Source of the DNA: Halomonas sp. 7T
Lineage (GTDB): Bacteria > Pseudomonadota > Gammaproteobacteria > Pseudomonadales > Halomonadaceae
Reading direction: 5' to 3'
Length of the DNA: 64,000 nucleotides
Assembly (NCBI RefSeq): GCF_025643255.1
Contig: NZ_CP087112.1
Coordinates: 744,001 to 808,000, forward strand
In this document: positions 22,285 through 30,740 of the stretch, in pieces
How the letters are laid out: the number at the start of each line of letters is the position of its first letter
How positions within the stretch are numbered: the stretch's first letter is position 1
The notes under the pieces: generated by a model
Seen by the model: the letters and a program-made list of their open reading frames with translations, nothing else
What the model was told of the DNA's origin: nothing
The model's database searches: none
Position numbers and translations under genes: made by a program

Positions 22285-22307
22285 AAGATGGATATATAAT
22301 GCATCTT
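22285..22307. promoter_or_regulatory. NsrR operator (full 11-1-11 site) controlling hmp
   Basis: Two 11-bp half-sites face each other around one central base: AAGATGGATAT, then A, then TAATGCATCTT (complement AAGATGCATTA). The E. coli NsrR half-site consensus is AAGATGCATTT. The spacing and all six outer bases of each half match. It lies 20-43 bp upstream of the hmp GTG start, and nsrR itself is 1.4 kb away. Confidence 0.82.
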
Positions 22308-22409
22308 AATGCCGAAAGGGTGCAAATACCAAACTTTCAGCGAGTTTTATTAACAGGGACGTTGAATTGGCGACTGCCCTTAGCGGGCGACTTGACTACT
22401 GAAAGTTAT

Positions 22410-22420
22410 AAGATGTATTT
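22410..22420 (+). promoter_or_regulatory. NsrR half-site upstream of nnrS
   Basis: AAGATGTATTT matches the 11-bp NsrR half-site consensus at 10 of 11 positions and lies 75 bp before the nnrS start. The opposite half is poorly conserved. Single half-sites are known to bind NsrR in E. coli. Confidence 0.45.
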
Positions 22421-22495
22421 TTGATACTTGTCATAGTTTTTAAGGGTTGCGAGGCGCACAATCGTCTTTCTAAGCAAAAAAGTCGGAATAATGCC

Positions 22496-23707
22496 ATGCC
22501 AACCGTCAACTCATCCCAGCCAGCCCCCAAGCTTAAGCACCTGCCATTGATGCGCCTGGCATTTCGGCCTTTCTTCCTTTTGGCAGCGCTATTTAGCGTG
22601 GCATCGATGTTGGTTTGGTTAGCGTTCTGGCACGGCAATATGCTGCTGCGCCCCTATGGTGGGCTGATTTTTTGGCATCAGCATGAAATGCTGTTTGGCT
22701 TTGCGGCGGCGGTAGTTGCAGGCTTTTTACTGACCGCTGTGCGCAACTGGACTGGGTTACCGAGCTTAAGCGGCGCTCCGCTATTGGCGCTCGTCGTGTT
22801 GTGGCTATTGGGGCGGCTGTTGATGGCTTTTCCCATGGCGTTGCCGGGCTGGCTGATACGAATGGTCGACTTAGCGTTTCTGCCGGTGGTTGCCATCGTT
22901 ATGGCGAAATTGGTGATCTCTGCGAAGCGTTGGCGCAATTTAATCTTTATCCCGGTGCTCGCGCTGTTGGCGTTGGCGAACCTGGCAATGCACCTGGGGT
23001 GGGTGAATGGCGATGCAGAGTTGATTCGCCAGGCGGCCTACTTAGCCGTGCTGTTGATCACGCTTTTGATGACAGTGGTTGGTGGGCGGGTGATTGCCAT
23101 GTTTACCGCCAACCGTTTAGGGCGCCCCAAACTAGCGCCTATTCCCTTGCTTGAAGGCGTTACGTTGGCGAGTACAGTGAGCGTCGTATTGCTGCAGTTA
23201 GCCATCATGCTGGGCGTTGCTGTTCCTGCGCTGTTAATGGGCGGAGTAATGCTGTTTGCGGCATTGGCTAACACACTTCGCATGGCGCGCTGGGGTGGTC
23301 TACATAGCGGGCGTGAGCCGTTACTGTGGGGGTTGCACGGTAGCTACGCCTTCATCCCCTTGGGTCTTGTTATGTGGGTATTAGCGCTGATGGGGCTAAT
23401 GCGCACTGAACTAGCCGTTCATGCTCTGAGCGTTGGTGGGATGGGCGTTATGATGCTGGCGATGATGGCCAGGGTGTCACTAGGCCATACCGGCCGGCCA
23501 ATAAAAACCCTGCCGGGTATTGGCGTTGCGCTGGGGTTGTTGCTAATAGCCGCTTTGCTGCGCGCACCCCTATTGGCGCTATTTCCTCAGATTACCCACT
23601 GGGTCTATACCCTCAGTATCATCTTATGGTGCTTGGCTTATGGCGTATTTCTTGCGCATTACACCTTGCCGTTGATGCAGGCGCGGGTCGACGGTCAGGA
23701 TGGCTAA
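22496..23707 (+). CDS. nnrS: NnrS family haem-copper membrane protein
   Basis: A 403-residue protein with about twelve predicted membrane spans. The family features are visible: LAFRPFFLLAALFSV near the N-terminus, LIFWHQHEMLFGFA with histidines at a membrane boundary, and later GGRVIAMFTANRLG. NnrS proteins help cells tolerate NO and are usually regulated by NsrR or NNR-type factors. The frame opens at 22421, but ATG 22496 gives a typical N-terminus. The gene is divergent from hmp and converges with nsrR, forming one NO-response block. Confidence 0.9.
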   Translation: MPTVNSSQPAPKLKHLPLMRLAFRPFFLLAALFSVASMLVWLAFWHGNMLLRPYGGLIFWHQHEMLFGFAAAVVAGFLLTAVRNWTGLPSLSGAPLLALVVLWLLGRLLMAFPMALPGWLIRMVDLAFLPVVAIVMAKLVISAKRWRNLIFIPVLALLALANLAMHLGWVNGDAELIRQAAYLAVLLITLLMTVVGGRVIAMFTANRLGRPKLAPIPLLEGVTLASTVSVVLLQLAIMLGVAVPALLMGGVMLFAALANTLRMARWGGLHSGREPLLWGLHGSYAFIPLGLVMWVLALMGLMRTELAVHALSVGGMGVMMLAMMARVSLGHTGRPIKTLPGIGVALGLLLIAALLRAPLLALFPQITHWVYTLSIILWCLAYGVFLAHYTLPLMQARVDGQDG

Positions 23708-23714
23708 ATGCGTA

Positions 23715-24161
23715 TTAAGCGCTAACGGAGGGGATGCGCATCAGGCGGGCCAACTGAGGTTGTTGATTGCCCAGTAAATCAGCCAGTGTGTAGTGGTCGA
23801 GTACGTCTAGAAAAGCGGACAATGCATCCGTAAGGATCGATTGAAGCCGACAGGCTGGCGTAATGATGCAGGCGTTATCGCTATGAAAGCACTCGACTAA
23901 TGCCATGTCATGCTCCATCTCCCGCACCAGCTCCCCTAACACGATGGTGGTGGGGTCACGTGTCAGCAGTAGGCCACCATTCTTGCCGCGAATAGCCGTT
24001 ACGTACTGTTTTTGGCTAAGTTCTTGAACGATTTTCATTAAATGATTGCGTGAAATATCAAACGTTTCGGCAATCTCGTGGATAGTAGAGCGCTCCTCTC
24101 CCTTGGCAGCAAGAAAGATCAATACGCGTATCGAATAATCAGTGAATCGAGTGAGGTGCAT
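23715..24161 (-). CDS. nsrR: NO-sensing Rrf2-family repressor NsrR
   Basis: A 148-residue Rrf2 protein collinear with E. coli NsrR: HLTRFTDYSIRVLIFLAA, then SRNHLMKIVQELS and VTAIRGKNGGLLL in the winged helix. Three cluster cysteines appear as C-x6-C-x5-C (ECFHSDNACIITPACRL); E. coli NsrR has x4 in the first interval. It represses NO-defence genes through its [Fe-S] cluster and is released by NO. Candidate targets in this window are hmp and nnrS. The gene is divergent from hemN. Confidence 0.93.
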   Translation of the reverse strand: MHLTRFTDYSIRVLIFLAAKGEERSTIHEIAETFDISRNHLMKIVQELSQKQYVTAIRGKNGGLLLTRDPTTIVLGELVREMEHDMALVECFHSDNACIITPACRLQSILTDALSAFLDVLDHYTLADLLGNQQPQLARLMRIPSVSA

Positions 24162-24217
24162 GGAGTTTACATTGCTCCGCAGGTCATTCAGGTATAAGTC
24201 ATCTGGCGATAAAAAGC

Positions 24218-24409
24218 ATATTGTATGAATGTTCAGTAGGTTGCAATCAGAGCATGAGGGAGTATCACGGATTTATCGCTGTTGCAGCGAATATCCGAGT
24301 ACTTTAAGCGCCAATTTATTGCCGCTCTTTGACCTAAGTCATGGTGCGGTAGCGGGCTATTAACTGGGGAGGGACAGAGAGGCTTTAAAACGTATATTGT
24401 ATGAATATT
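24218..24409 (+). repeat. Two copies of a 16-bp ATATTGTATGAATRTT motif
   Basis: The copies at 24218-24233 and 24394-24409 differ at one base (G/A at position 14) and start 176 bp apart. One is 57 bp upstream of nsrR, the other 60 bp upstream of hemN. They look like operator copies of one regulator serving both divergent genes. The regulator is not identified. Confidence 0.5.
24329..24342 (+). promoter_or_regulatory. Candidate Anr/Fnr box upstream of hemN
   Basis: TTGAC-CTAA-GTCAT differs by one base from the Anr-type box TTGAC-N4-GTCAA and by three from TTGAT-N4-ATCAA. hemN genes are commonly activated by Fnr/Anr under low oxygen. It is about 128 bp before the start codon. Confidence 0.45.
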
Positions 24410-24469
24410 AACCATCGCGTGCTGCGCCCACTATCTAAATAGAGACCTTTCTCAGGGACTTTCCCGATT

Positions 24470-25855
24470 ATGTTCGATGAGCAGTTGTTCAACCGCCCCC
24501 TAGTAGAAAAGTACGACAGGCCGGGGCCACGCTACACCTCTTATCCTACCGCTCCGCAGTTTTATGCTGCGTTTGCCGAGGATGACTACCGCAGTGCTGC
24601 TGAACGTAGTAATCAGGCTGAAGAACCAAAGCCGCTGTCGGTCTATGTGCATATCCCTTTCTGCAAAAGCCTCTGCTACTACTGCGCTTGCAATAAGATT
24701 ATTACCCATAACACAGAGCGGGCGGCTGAGTATCTCCAGTGGCTAAAGCAGGAGATTCGCGTTCAAGGAGCGCTGTTTGATAGCACTCGGCGGATGACTC
24801 AATTACACCTTGGCGGAGGCACGCCCACCTACCTGACTAATCCCCAGCTAGGCGAGTTAATGGCAGCGCTGGACGAGGCCTTTCATTTTGCGGCGCCTGC
24901 CGAGCGTGAGTTCTCGCTAGAGGTTGATCCGCGTACGGTAACCCCAGAGCAGGTTTATGAACTGTATGCGCTGGGGTTTAATCGGTTGAGCTTTGGCGTG
25001 CAGGATTTTGATCACGAGGTGCAGCAAGCGGTCAATCGTGTGCAGAGCGAAGAGCAGGTGGTGTCGCTGGTTAAGGCAGCCCGGGATGCCGGGTTTGAAT
25101 CGGTGAGCGTGGACTTAATCTACGGCCTGCCGCTACAGACGGTGGCGAGTTTCGATACCACGCTGGCCAAGATTATCGATCTGCAGCCGGACCGCATTGC
25201 CGCCTACAGCTACGCTCATCTACCCGAGCTGTTCAAGGCACAACGATTGATAAGCCCCGATGATATGCCGCCGCCGGAGCGTAAGCTGGAGCTGCTGGAA
25301 TTAACCATCAATCGCCTGACCGCTGCTGGTTACGTCTACATTGGCATGGATCACTTCGCCTTGCCGGATGATGAGCTGAGCTTGGCCCGTGAAAATGGCA
25401 CGCTGCAGCGTAACTTTCAGGGTTACTCCACCCAAGCCGACTGCGACATGATTGGGCTGGGTATCACGTCTATAGGGAAAGTGGGCGATACCTACAGTCA
25501 GAACGTCAAAGAAACCGCTCAGTACCAGCACCGCCTGGACGAGAGGCGCTTGCCCGTTTTCCGAGGCTACCGGCTTAGCGACGATGACTGCCTGCGCCGC
25601 GATATCATCAATACACTGATGTGTCATGGGCACCTTGAGTTTGCCGCTATCGAGGCCCGCCACCGCATCGACTTTCGCACTTACTTTGCAAGTGCATTAA
25701 CGAGTTTGGAGGAGATGGCGGAAGATAGTCTTATTGCTTTGCGTGACCACGAGATAGAAGTACTGCCTGCGGGGCGATTGATGGTTCGTAATTTAGCGAT
25801 GGCGTTCGATGCTTACTTGAAGCCGGCTGAAAATCGCTATTCGCGAACTGTATGA
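24470..25855 (+). CDS. hemN: Oxygen-independent coproporphyrinogen III oxidase
   Basis: A 461-residue radical-SAM enzyme that decarboxylates coproporphyrinogen III to protoporphyrinogen IX without oxygen. Present are the N-terminal substrate motif DRPGPRYTSYPTA, the CxxxCxxC cluster motif in HIPFCKSLCYYCACNK, LHLGGGTPTYL and the later SFGVQDFDHEVQQAVNR. The full-length N-terminus distinguishes HemN from the shorter HemW-like proteins. The Anr-like box upstream and the neighbouring NsrR genes suit a low-oxygen/NO regulon. Confidence 0.95.
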   Translation: MFDEQLFNRPLVEKYDRPGPRYTSYPTAPQFYAAFAEDDYRSAAERSNQAEEPKPLSVYVHIPFCKSLCYYCACNKIITHNTERAAEYLQWLKQEIRVQGALFDSTRRMTQLHLGGGTPTYLTNPQLGELMAALDEAFHFAAPAEREFSLEVDPRTVTPEQVYELYALGFNRLSFGVQDFDHEVQQAVNRVQSEEQVVSLVKAARDAGFESVSVDLIYGLPLQTVASFDTTLAKIIDLQPDRIAAYSYAHLPELFKAQRLISPDDMPPPERKLELLELTINRLTAAGYVYIGMDHFALPDDELSLARENGTLQRNFQGYSTQADCDMIGLGITSIGKVGDTYSQNVKETAQYQHRLDERRLPVFRGYRLSDDDCLRRDIINTLMCHGHLEFAAIEARHRIDFRTYFASALTSLEEMAEDSLIALRDHEIEVLPAGRLMVRNLAMAFDAYLKPAENRYSRTV

Positions 25856-25928
25856 CCCCAGGTCTACGGTCGTCTTTTCTTGAATAGGTGCTGCCGACAT
25901 GCTGCTCCACCGGCGCAAATGACACCCG

Positions 25929-27080
25929 CTACTCGTAGCCCGTCATTTCGAGATAGCCAACGCCGATCTCTTCTTGGGTCGGCGTGTTGCGTACTATCAC
26001 GTCGCCTTCCCAGTACGGCACGCTAGTAGGCATCCAGCGGTTAGGGTGGCGCGCCTCAATGGTCATATCAATGTCAGCGGAGGTGAGTGTCAGTTGCCAA
26101 CGGGTGGGAATCTCTCGCTCAGCCACGCGTGCGGTGGAAAGGGGCGTGAGGGTCAGAATGTCGGTACCTATTTGCTGGGTATTTCCCTTAGCATCAAATA
26201 AGTGAGCGAACAGGTAGTCGCCACCTTTTTCACCGCCACCTCTTAGCCGGTAGGCCATGAGCTTGCGTCCATCGTTTAAATGTAGCGAAAACCAGTCCCA
26301 GCCGGTCTGTTCGGGGGTCAGCAGTTGGCTGCTCCACTCGCGGTCCAGCCAGCCGTTGCCCTGAACCTCACGGGTTTCTCCGTTCAACGTTACGCTGCCT
26401 GTAATGGTTAGAAAGGGCTGGCTGTAGTAGTGAGAGCCTTGGCCTTCCACAGTTTTGGCGTTAAACCCGTTTTCGCCGTGCCACACCAGCGGGCCTTCTG
26501 CCTGCAGGGCAAGGTCATAGCCAAAACGTGCGTCGCCTTCACCGCTGTAGGCGGTGAGGGTAAAGCGCTCAAAGTTTTCATCTGAGGGGCTTTGGAATGT
26601 CCAGTTATCTATCCAGGCCTGAAAAGGGGCGGCGATGACACCGGCTTGCCCTTGGGATTGGCCGCTATGGCTGCGTGCGAAGCGTTCTGCAGCGAGTTGC
26701 GTGGCCTGTTGGGAAATGCCCATATGTGCCATCCATACCTGATCGCTGGCCCAGGGGGCTGGGGCGGGGCGTTCCTGGGGTGGCATAAGTGCTTGGCGAA
26801 ACAGTGTCCACTGCAGCCCTAGCGGTTCGCCCGTCTCATCTTCAAGGTTGGCGGTTAAGTACCACCACTCAATACGATAGTCAGGGTGCGGGCCGTGATC
26901 GTTGGGAAACACCAGCGGCGTAGCAGCGTTGGCGTGGGCAAATCCGTCGGCCTGTGCGCCAAGGCCAGCAAAGCCCTCTTGGGCAGGTGGCGCGCTTTCA
27001 ATGTCGGCGTCGTTACAGCCGGAAAGGGATATAAGCGTTATGGCGCTGAATAAAAGTATGCTTAAACAATGCTGTTTCAT
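25929..27080 (-). CDS. AttH/CrtC-like (hydroxyneurosporene synthase family) lipoprotein
   Basis: A 383-residue protein with a lipoprotein signal peptide (lipobox LSGC, Cys22, followed by Asn), so probably outer-membrane anchored. The body has family landmarks DYRIEWWYLTANLED, GNGWLDREWSSQ and GWDWFSLHLNDGRKLMAYRL, shared with AttH and carotenoid 1,2-hydratase (lipocalin-like folds). No carotenoid genes lie nearby, so a hydratase role is unlikely. It overlaps the upstream permease gene by 4 bp, so it is the last gene of an exporter operon and may bind the exported lipid or small molecule. Confidence 0.83.
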   Translation of the reverse strand: MKQHCLSILLFSAITLISLSGCNDADIESAPPAQEGFAGLGAQADGFAHANAATPLVFPNDHGPHPDYRIEWWYLTANLEDETGEPLGLQWTLFRQALMPPQERPAPAPWASDQVWMAHMGISQQATQLAAERFARSHSGQSQGQAGVIAAPFQAWIDNWTFQSPSDENFERFTLTAYSGEGDARFGYDLALQAEGPLVWHGENGFNAKTVEGQGSHYYSQPFLTITGSVTLNGETREVQGNGWLDREWSSQLLTPEQTGWDWFSLHLNDGRKLMAYRLRGGGEKGGDYLFAHLFDAKGNTQQIGTDILTLTPLSTARVAEREIPTRWQLTLTSADIDMTIEARHPNRWMPTSVPYWEGDVIVRNTPTQEEIGVGYLEMTGYE

Positions 27081-29554
27081 GTATCGCCCTCATTGAGCAG
27101 GGCGCGAGGCGAGGTGCGCCAGAGTTGAAGACAGGGCAACACGGCTGCCAGCAGGGCAACGCCCAGGGCGGTGAGGAGCATTGTGACGATATCCAGCGGA
27201 AATAGCTGCAGTGGAAGCCGCCACCCGAAGGCGGCGACGTTGATCACTGCCACTAACAGCCAGGTAATCGCGATGCCAAGCGGTAAGGCAATAAGGCCCG
27301 TTAAGAGCGCTAGCCCACCCAGCTGAAGTAAAGGCAGAGTTACCAGCGTAGCGCGCGGCACACCCAGTGCCCAAAGGGCTGCTAGCTGGCGCTGGCGTTG
27401 ATGCGCTTGGGCCAGCAGCGTCGCGAGCAGCGCCAGGGCGGCAACGCCAAGCGTTAGCCCATTAAGGGCACGGGTAATGCTAAAGGTGCGCTCAAAGATC
27501 TGGGTGGCGATCCGCTTAACCTCTTGCTGGTTCACCAGCGCCTCACCGGAGAGGTTAAATTCATCCATCAGGGCCTGGCGAAACTGGCGCTCATCGGCGC
27601 CCTCGTTTAGGGCAACACCGATTGAGGCTAACTCCCCATCAAAGCGCTGCGTTAGTGCCTCTAACGTGAGCAGTACCTGCTGTTGGGGGTTGCCGTAGTC
27701 AGGATAAATCGCGGCTACCTTAAAACTGTCAGCGCCTTGTTGGGTATCGAGTGTCACGCTGTCTCCCGGTACGAGGGCACGCGCTACTGCCATCTGTTCG
27801 TTGATAAAGACGCTGTCGGCACTGAATGCTTGCCAAGCGGAAGTGGTATCGCTTTCGATGTCTAGTAGGGGCCAGTTATCGGTCAATAATGGCGAGGGGG
27901 TGACGCCAAACAGCGTCACCGTGCCTTGAATGTTTTGCTTTTCCTCTGCGGAGGACGTGCCCAGCAGCTCCGTACTGCCTCTTGCGGTGGGTAATATTTC
28001 AAGCACGCTCTCTTGCGTAAGTAGCCACTCGTTGAGCGGTGCTAACGTCGAGGGCACGGCATTGATATAGAACGGTGCACTTAAGCGCTGGTCTAGCCAC
28101 TCTAAAAACGTCAGCCTGAAGCCACCAACCATACTGCTCACCCCCAGGTTAGTTGCCAGCGCAATTAACAGTGCCACCATAGCAAGCGATAAGCGGGGTA
28201 GTTGGAGCTGCATATCGGCGATTGCCCACTGCACCAGGGCGAAGCGGCGTAATATTTTTTGCAAGATGTGAAGCGCGCCGTACATCAGTGGCGGTAAACA
28301 CAGGGCGCAGGTAAACAGTAGCGATGCCACGAGGCTGAAGCTCACCACTAAGCCGCTGCCAGCGGGCAGTCTGCTCAGCCAAAATGCTAACAACAGGGTG
28401 AGTAGTGCTGCTACACCGCCAGCTTTTAGCATGTGTGCGAGCTGGCGCTGATAGCCGCTGCGCCATGCGTAGGAGTGTCCGAGCGCTAATACATTTAATC
28501 GCGCAGCGCGCCATAGCGTTCCGCTGGCGGCGAGCAGCAAGCCACCTAGTGTAATCGCGACGCTTCCGATCCAGTAATGCCATGGGAGTGATAACGACTG
28601 CTGAACGTCTGCCCGGTAGAGCGAGGAAATAGTGCTCGCTACGTCTGGCAGGAGCTTCCCGGCAAGCCAGAGCCCGCTGATAAGGCCAAGAGAGGCGCCG
28701 AGCACGCCAAAGACGAGCAGCTCCATGAGGATGGCGAGCATTAGGGTCGTTGCAGGGACGCCAAGGGCGCGCAGCGTACGCAGCGAGGCCAAGCGCTGCT
28801 CCATGGCCAACCCTAAGGCAGCTTGAACAATAAATAACCCAACCACTAGCGAGAGTAGCGCTAAAGCGGTCAAGTTTAAATGAAAGCTATCGGTAAGCTG
28901 TTCGGGTGACGCGAGATTGGCTGCACGGGTTATCCGGTAGCCGTCGGGCGGCTGATCAAGCGCTCCTGGAGCGGACGCCAAGCTCAGCGATGCCTGCTCT
29001 CCGAACAGGCTAGACGCCGCCGCAATATCCATGATGAGCGTGTCAGGCGGCAGGTCGTTACGCAGCATAAGGGGCGGTAGGGTGTGCCCGGCAACAGTTG
29101 GTGTTGCGCCCGTCGCCTCCTCACGGCGCAGCCCTAAGGAGGGCAAGGTGTCTGGCGCTAGCTGTGTTTGCCAAGGTGGGGTGATGAAATCGTTTAAGGA
29201 GCCACCGCCTGCCTCCGAGGAGTGCAGTGTGAAAGGGTCAATGCCCAGCACGGTAAAGCGGGTATCGTTATAGGTGAAGTTGGCTTCAAGCAGCGGCGAA
29301 ACGGGGATGCCTGCGCGACGCAGTGTCAAATAGTCGTCAATGGTTAGCGGGTTTCCGTCACGTCGGTCAAGCTGGTCGGTTTCAGCGCTGAAGAGCGCAT
29401 TGGCTCGGGCATAGCTCTCTTTTGCTGTGGTGTTAATTGCCTGGACGCTGCTCCATAACGCGCTGGCCACCCAAAGCCCTATCAGCAGCATGACAAGCTG
29501 TGCCGGGTGGCGCTTGTAGTGGCTCAGTAGCGTAATCAGTACGCGCCCTATCAT
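27077..29554 (-). CDS. FtsX-like ABC transporter permease (YbbP-like)
   Basis: An 825-residue permease with two FtsX/MacB-type repeats. One hydrophobic span near the N-terminus is followed by a large external domain, then groups of spans around 225-310, 330-430, 455-480 and a final group at about 700-810. E. coli YbbP (about 800 residues) has this layout. It lies between its ATPase (4-bp overlap) and a lipoprotein (4-bp overlap), forming a three-gene operon reminiscent of att-type ABC clusters. The substrate is unknown; export of a hydrophobic compound or lipid extraction is inferred from the family. Confidence 0.86.
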   Translation of the reverse strand: MIGRVLITLLSHYKRHPAQLVMLLIGLWVASALWSSVQAINTTAKESYARANALFSAETDQLDRRDGNPLTIDDYLTLRRAGIPVSPLLEANFTYNDTRFTVLGIDPFTLHSSEAGGGSLNDFITPPWQTQLAPDTLPSLGLRREEATGATPTVAGHTLPPLMLRNDLPPDTLIMDIAAASSLFGEQASLSLASAPGALDQPPDGYRITRAANLASPEQLTDSFHLNLTALALLSLVVGLFIVQAALGLAMEQRLASLRTLRALGVPATTLMLAILMELLVFGVLGASLGLISGLWLAGKLLPDVASTISSLYRADVQQSLSLPWHYWIGSVAITLGGLLLAASGTLWRAARLNVLALGHSYAWRSGYQRQLAHMLKAGGVAALLTLLLAFWLSRLPAGSGLVVSFSLVASLLFTCALCLPPLMYGALHILQKILRRFALVQWAIADMQLQLPRLSLAMVALLIALATNLGVSSMVGGFRLTFLEWLDQRLSAPFYINAVPSTLAPLNEWLLTQESVLEILPTARGSTELLGTSSAEEKQNIQGTVTLFGVTPSPLLTDNWPLLDIESDTTSAWQAFSADSVFINEQMAVARALVPGDSVTLDTQQGADSFKVAAIYPDYGNPQQQVLLTLEALTQRFDGELASIGVALNEGADERQFRQALMDEFNLSGEALVNQQEVKRIATQIFERTFSITRALNGLTLGVAALALLATLLAQAHQRQRQLAALWALGVPRATLVTLPLLQLGGLALLTGLIALPLGIAITWLLVAVINVAAFGWRLPLQLFPLDIVTMLLTALGVALLAAVLPCLQLWRTSPRALLNEGDT

Positions 29555-30216
29555 GCGCGTATTTCCTGCAGGTGGCCGAGATGAAGCCGGTAAGTGCGGC
29601 TGAGAGGCGCGGCGACGCGTGCGCTATGCGTCACCATCAGCAGGGCACACTGCGTCTCTTTAACCAATGCTAACAGCAGGTTAAGTACAGTATCGGCCGT
29701 TTGCTCGTCCAGGTTACCCGTAGGCTCGTCGGCTAATAGCAGTGCCGGGCGAACAGCCAACGCGCGACCAATGGCAAGGCGCTGCTGCTGGCCACCGGAA
29801 AGCTGCTCTGGGTAGTTCGCTTCTCGCCCGGCAAACCCTAGTCGTTCTAGCAGATGCTGGCTCCAGTCGGGGTTTTCGCGCCCTGCGAGCCGCGCTTGCA
29901 ACCGCAGGTTATCGGCAACGTTTAGGCTGGGCACCAGATGAAACTGTTGAAAGATAAGCCCAAGCTGCTGACGACGTAGCGCGGAACGTGCGGACTCATT
30001 TAGGCCAGAAAGTGTTTGCCCGTTGATGATGACACTGCCTTGATCCGGCGTATCTAGCCCGGCAGCTAGATGGAGCAGCGTTGATTTACCGCTACCCGAT
30101 TCGCCCATTAGCGCCACGCTGCTTCCTGGCTGAAGCGTGAGGTTGACTTGGTTGAGGACATGAATATCGCCCTGCGGCGTGCTGAACGTTTTGCTGATGT
30201 GCTGCAGGGCTAGCAT
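29551..30216 (-). CDS. ABC transporter ATP-binding protein (LolD/YbbA-like)
   Basis: A 221-residue ATPase with Walker A MGESGSGKSTLLHLA, signature YPEQLSGGQQQRLAIGRAL and Walker B LLLADEPTGNLDE, all of the LolD/MacB subfamily that partners FtsX-like permeases. AGGAGG precedes ATG 30216. It is the first gene of the minus-strand exporter operon. Confidence 0.92.
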   Translation of the reverse strand: MLALQHISKTFSTPQGDIHVLNQVNLTLQPGSSVALMGESGSGKSTLLHLAAGLDTPDQGSVIINGQTLSGLNESARSALRRQQLGLIFQQFHLVPSLNVADNLRLQARLAGRENPDWSQHLLERLGFAGREANYPEQLSGGQQQRLAIGRALAVRPALLLADEPTGNLDEQTADTVLNLLLALVKETQCALLMVTHSARVAAPLSRTYRLHLGHLQEIRA

Positions 30217-30740
30217 GGTGCCCCTCCTGGGTGACTTGTAGCTATTACTATAGCAAAGCGGTTCTAGTTAAAAGACTAAAATTGTACATTCATTGTGTAT
30301 TGTTTTGTTTTTGTATAGATATTGGTGGGCACAGTGAGTGTTCAAGTGTGGTGTAAACGTTAGCGGAGACCCCTCTTTAGTCGAGTATTAAGTAGCTAAA
30401 AGCTTGCTGGGAACGCCTAAGTCATGGCTTAGGGCAAAAGACAGTTTATTTACTAAACAAAATTAGTTATCTTGTATTAGATTACCTGACAGTAACGAAC
30501 AGACATAGGTGCTTGCACTTGTGGCTAAGCTAGCTTTACGACGTATTGAAAAACTGACTCACATCAAATTAATGGTAGAAAGTTTAAAAAAAGAGAATGC
30601 AACTTGTATGCGGTGAGTTAAAAAATAATATTTTTCAAAATGCGCCTGCACGTTGTTTTTTTATTCTAATAATGACGCCTCCATCTTCTAACACTGGTAT
30701 CTAGTGGTGCTGGGTAAATATAAAACTCAAGGGTTCAAGT
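30217..30740. other. AT-rich divergent regulatory region before the srf/tag locus
   Basis: 524 bp with no plausible gene on either strand and visibly lower GC than its surroundings. It separates the minus-strand exporter operon from the plus-strand srf-like locus, so it must hold promoters for both. A short dyad CCTAAG-TCATGG-CTTAGG lies at 30416-30433. There are several A/T tracts (for example around 30585 and 30620-30635). I could not assign a specific promoter. The size suggests several regulatory inputs. Confidence 0.55.

Larger units (their letters stand above)
24162..24469. other. nsrR-hemN divergent regulatory region
   Basis: 308 bp without a gene but with clear structure. A 16-bp motif ATATTGTATGAATRTT occurs twice, at 24218-24233 (near nsrR) and 24394-24409 (near hemN). 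The second copy is itself a short dyad, ATATT-GTATG-AATAT. A hairpin-like dyad TCGCTG-TTG-CAGCGA lies at 24276-24290. An Anr/Fnr-like box lies at 24329-24342. Both promoters must be here. Confidence 0.55.

Noticed and set aside
25929..27080. Carotenoid 1,2-hydratase
   Set aside because: The fold family matches, but no crt gene is present and the gene is coupled to an ABC exporter and encodes a lipoprotein.
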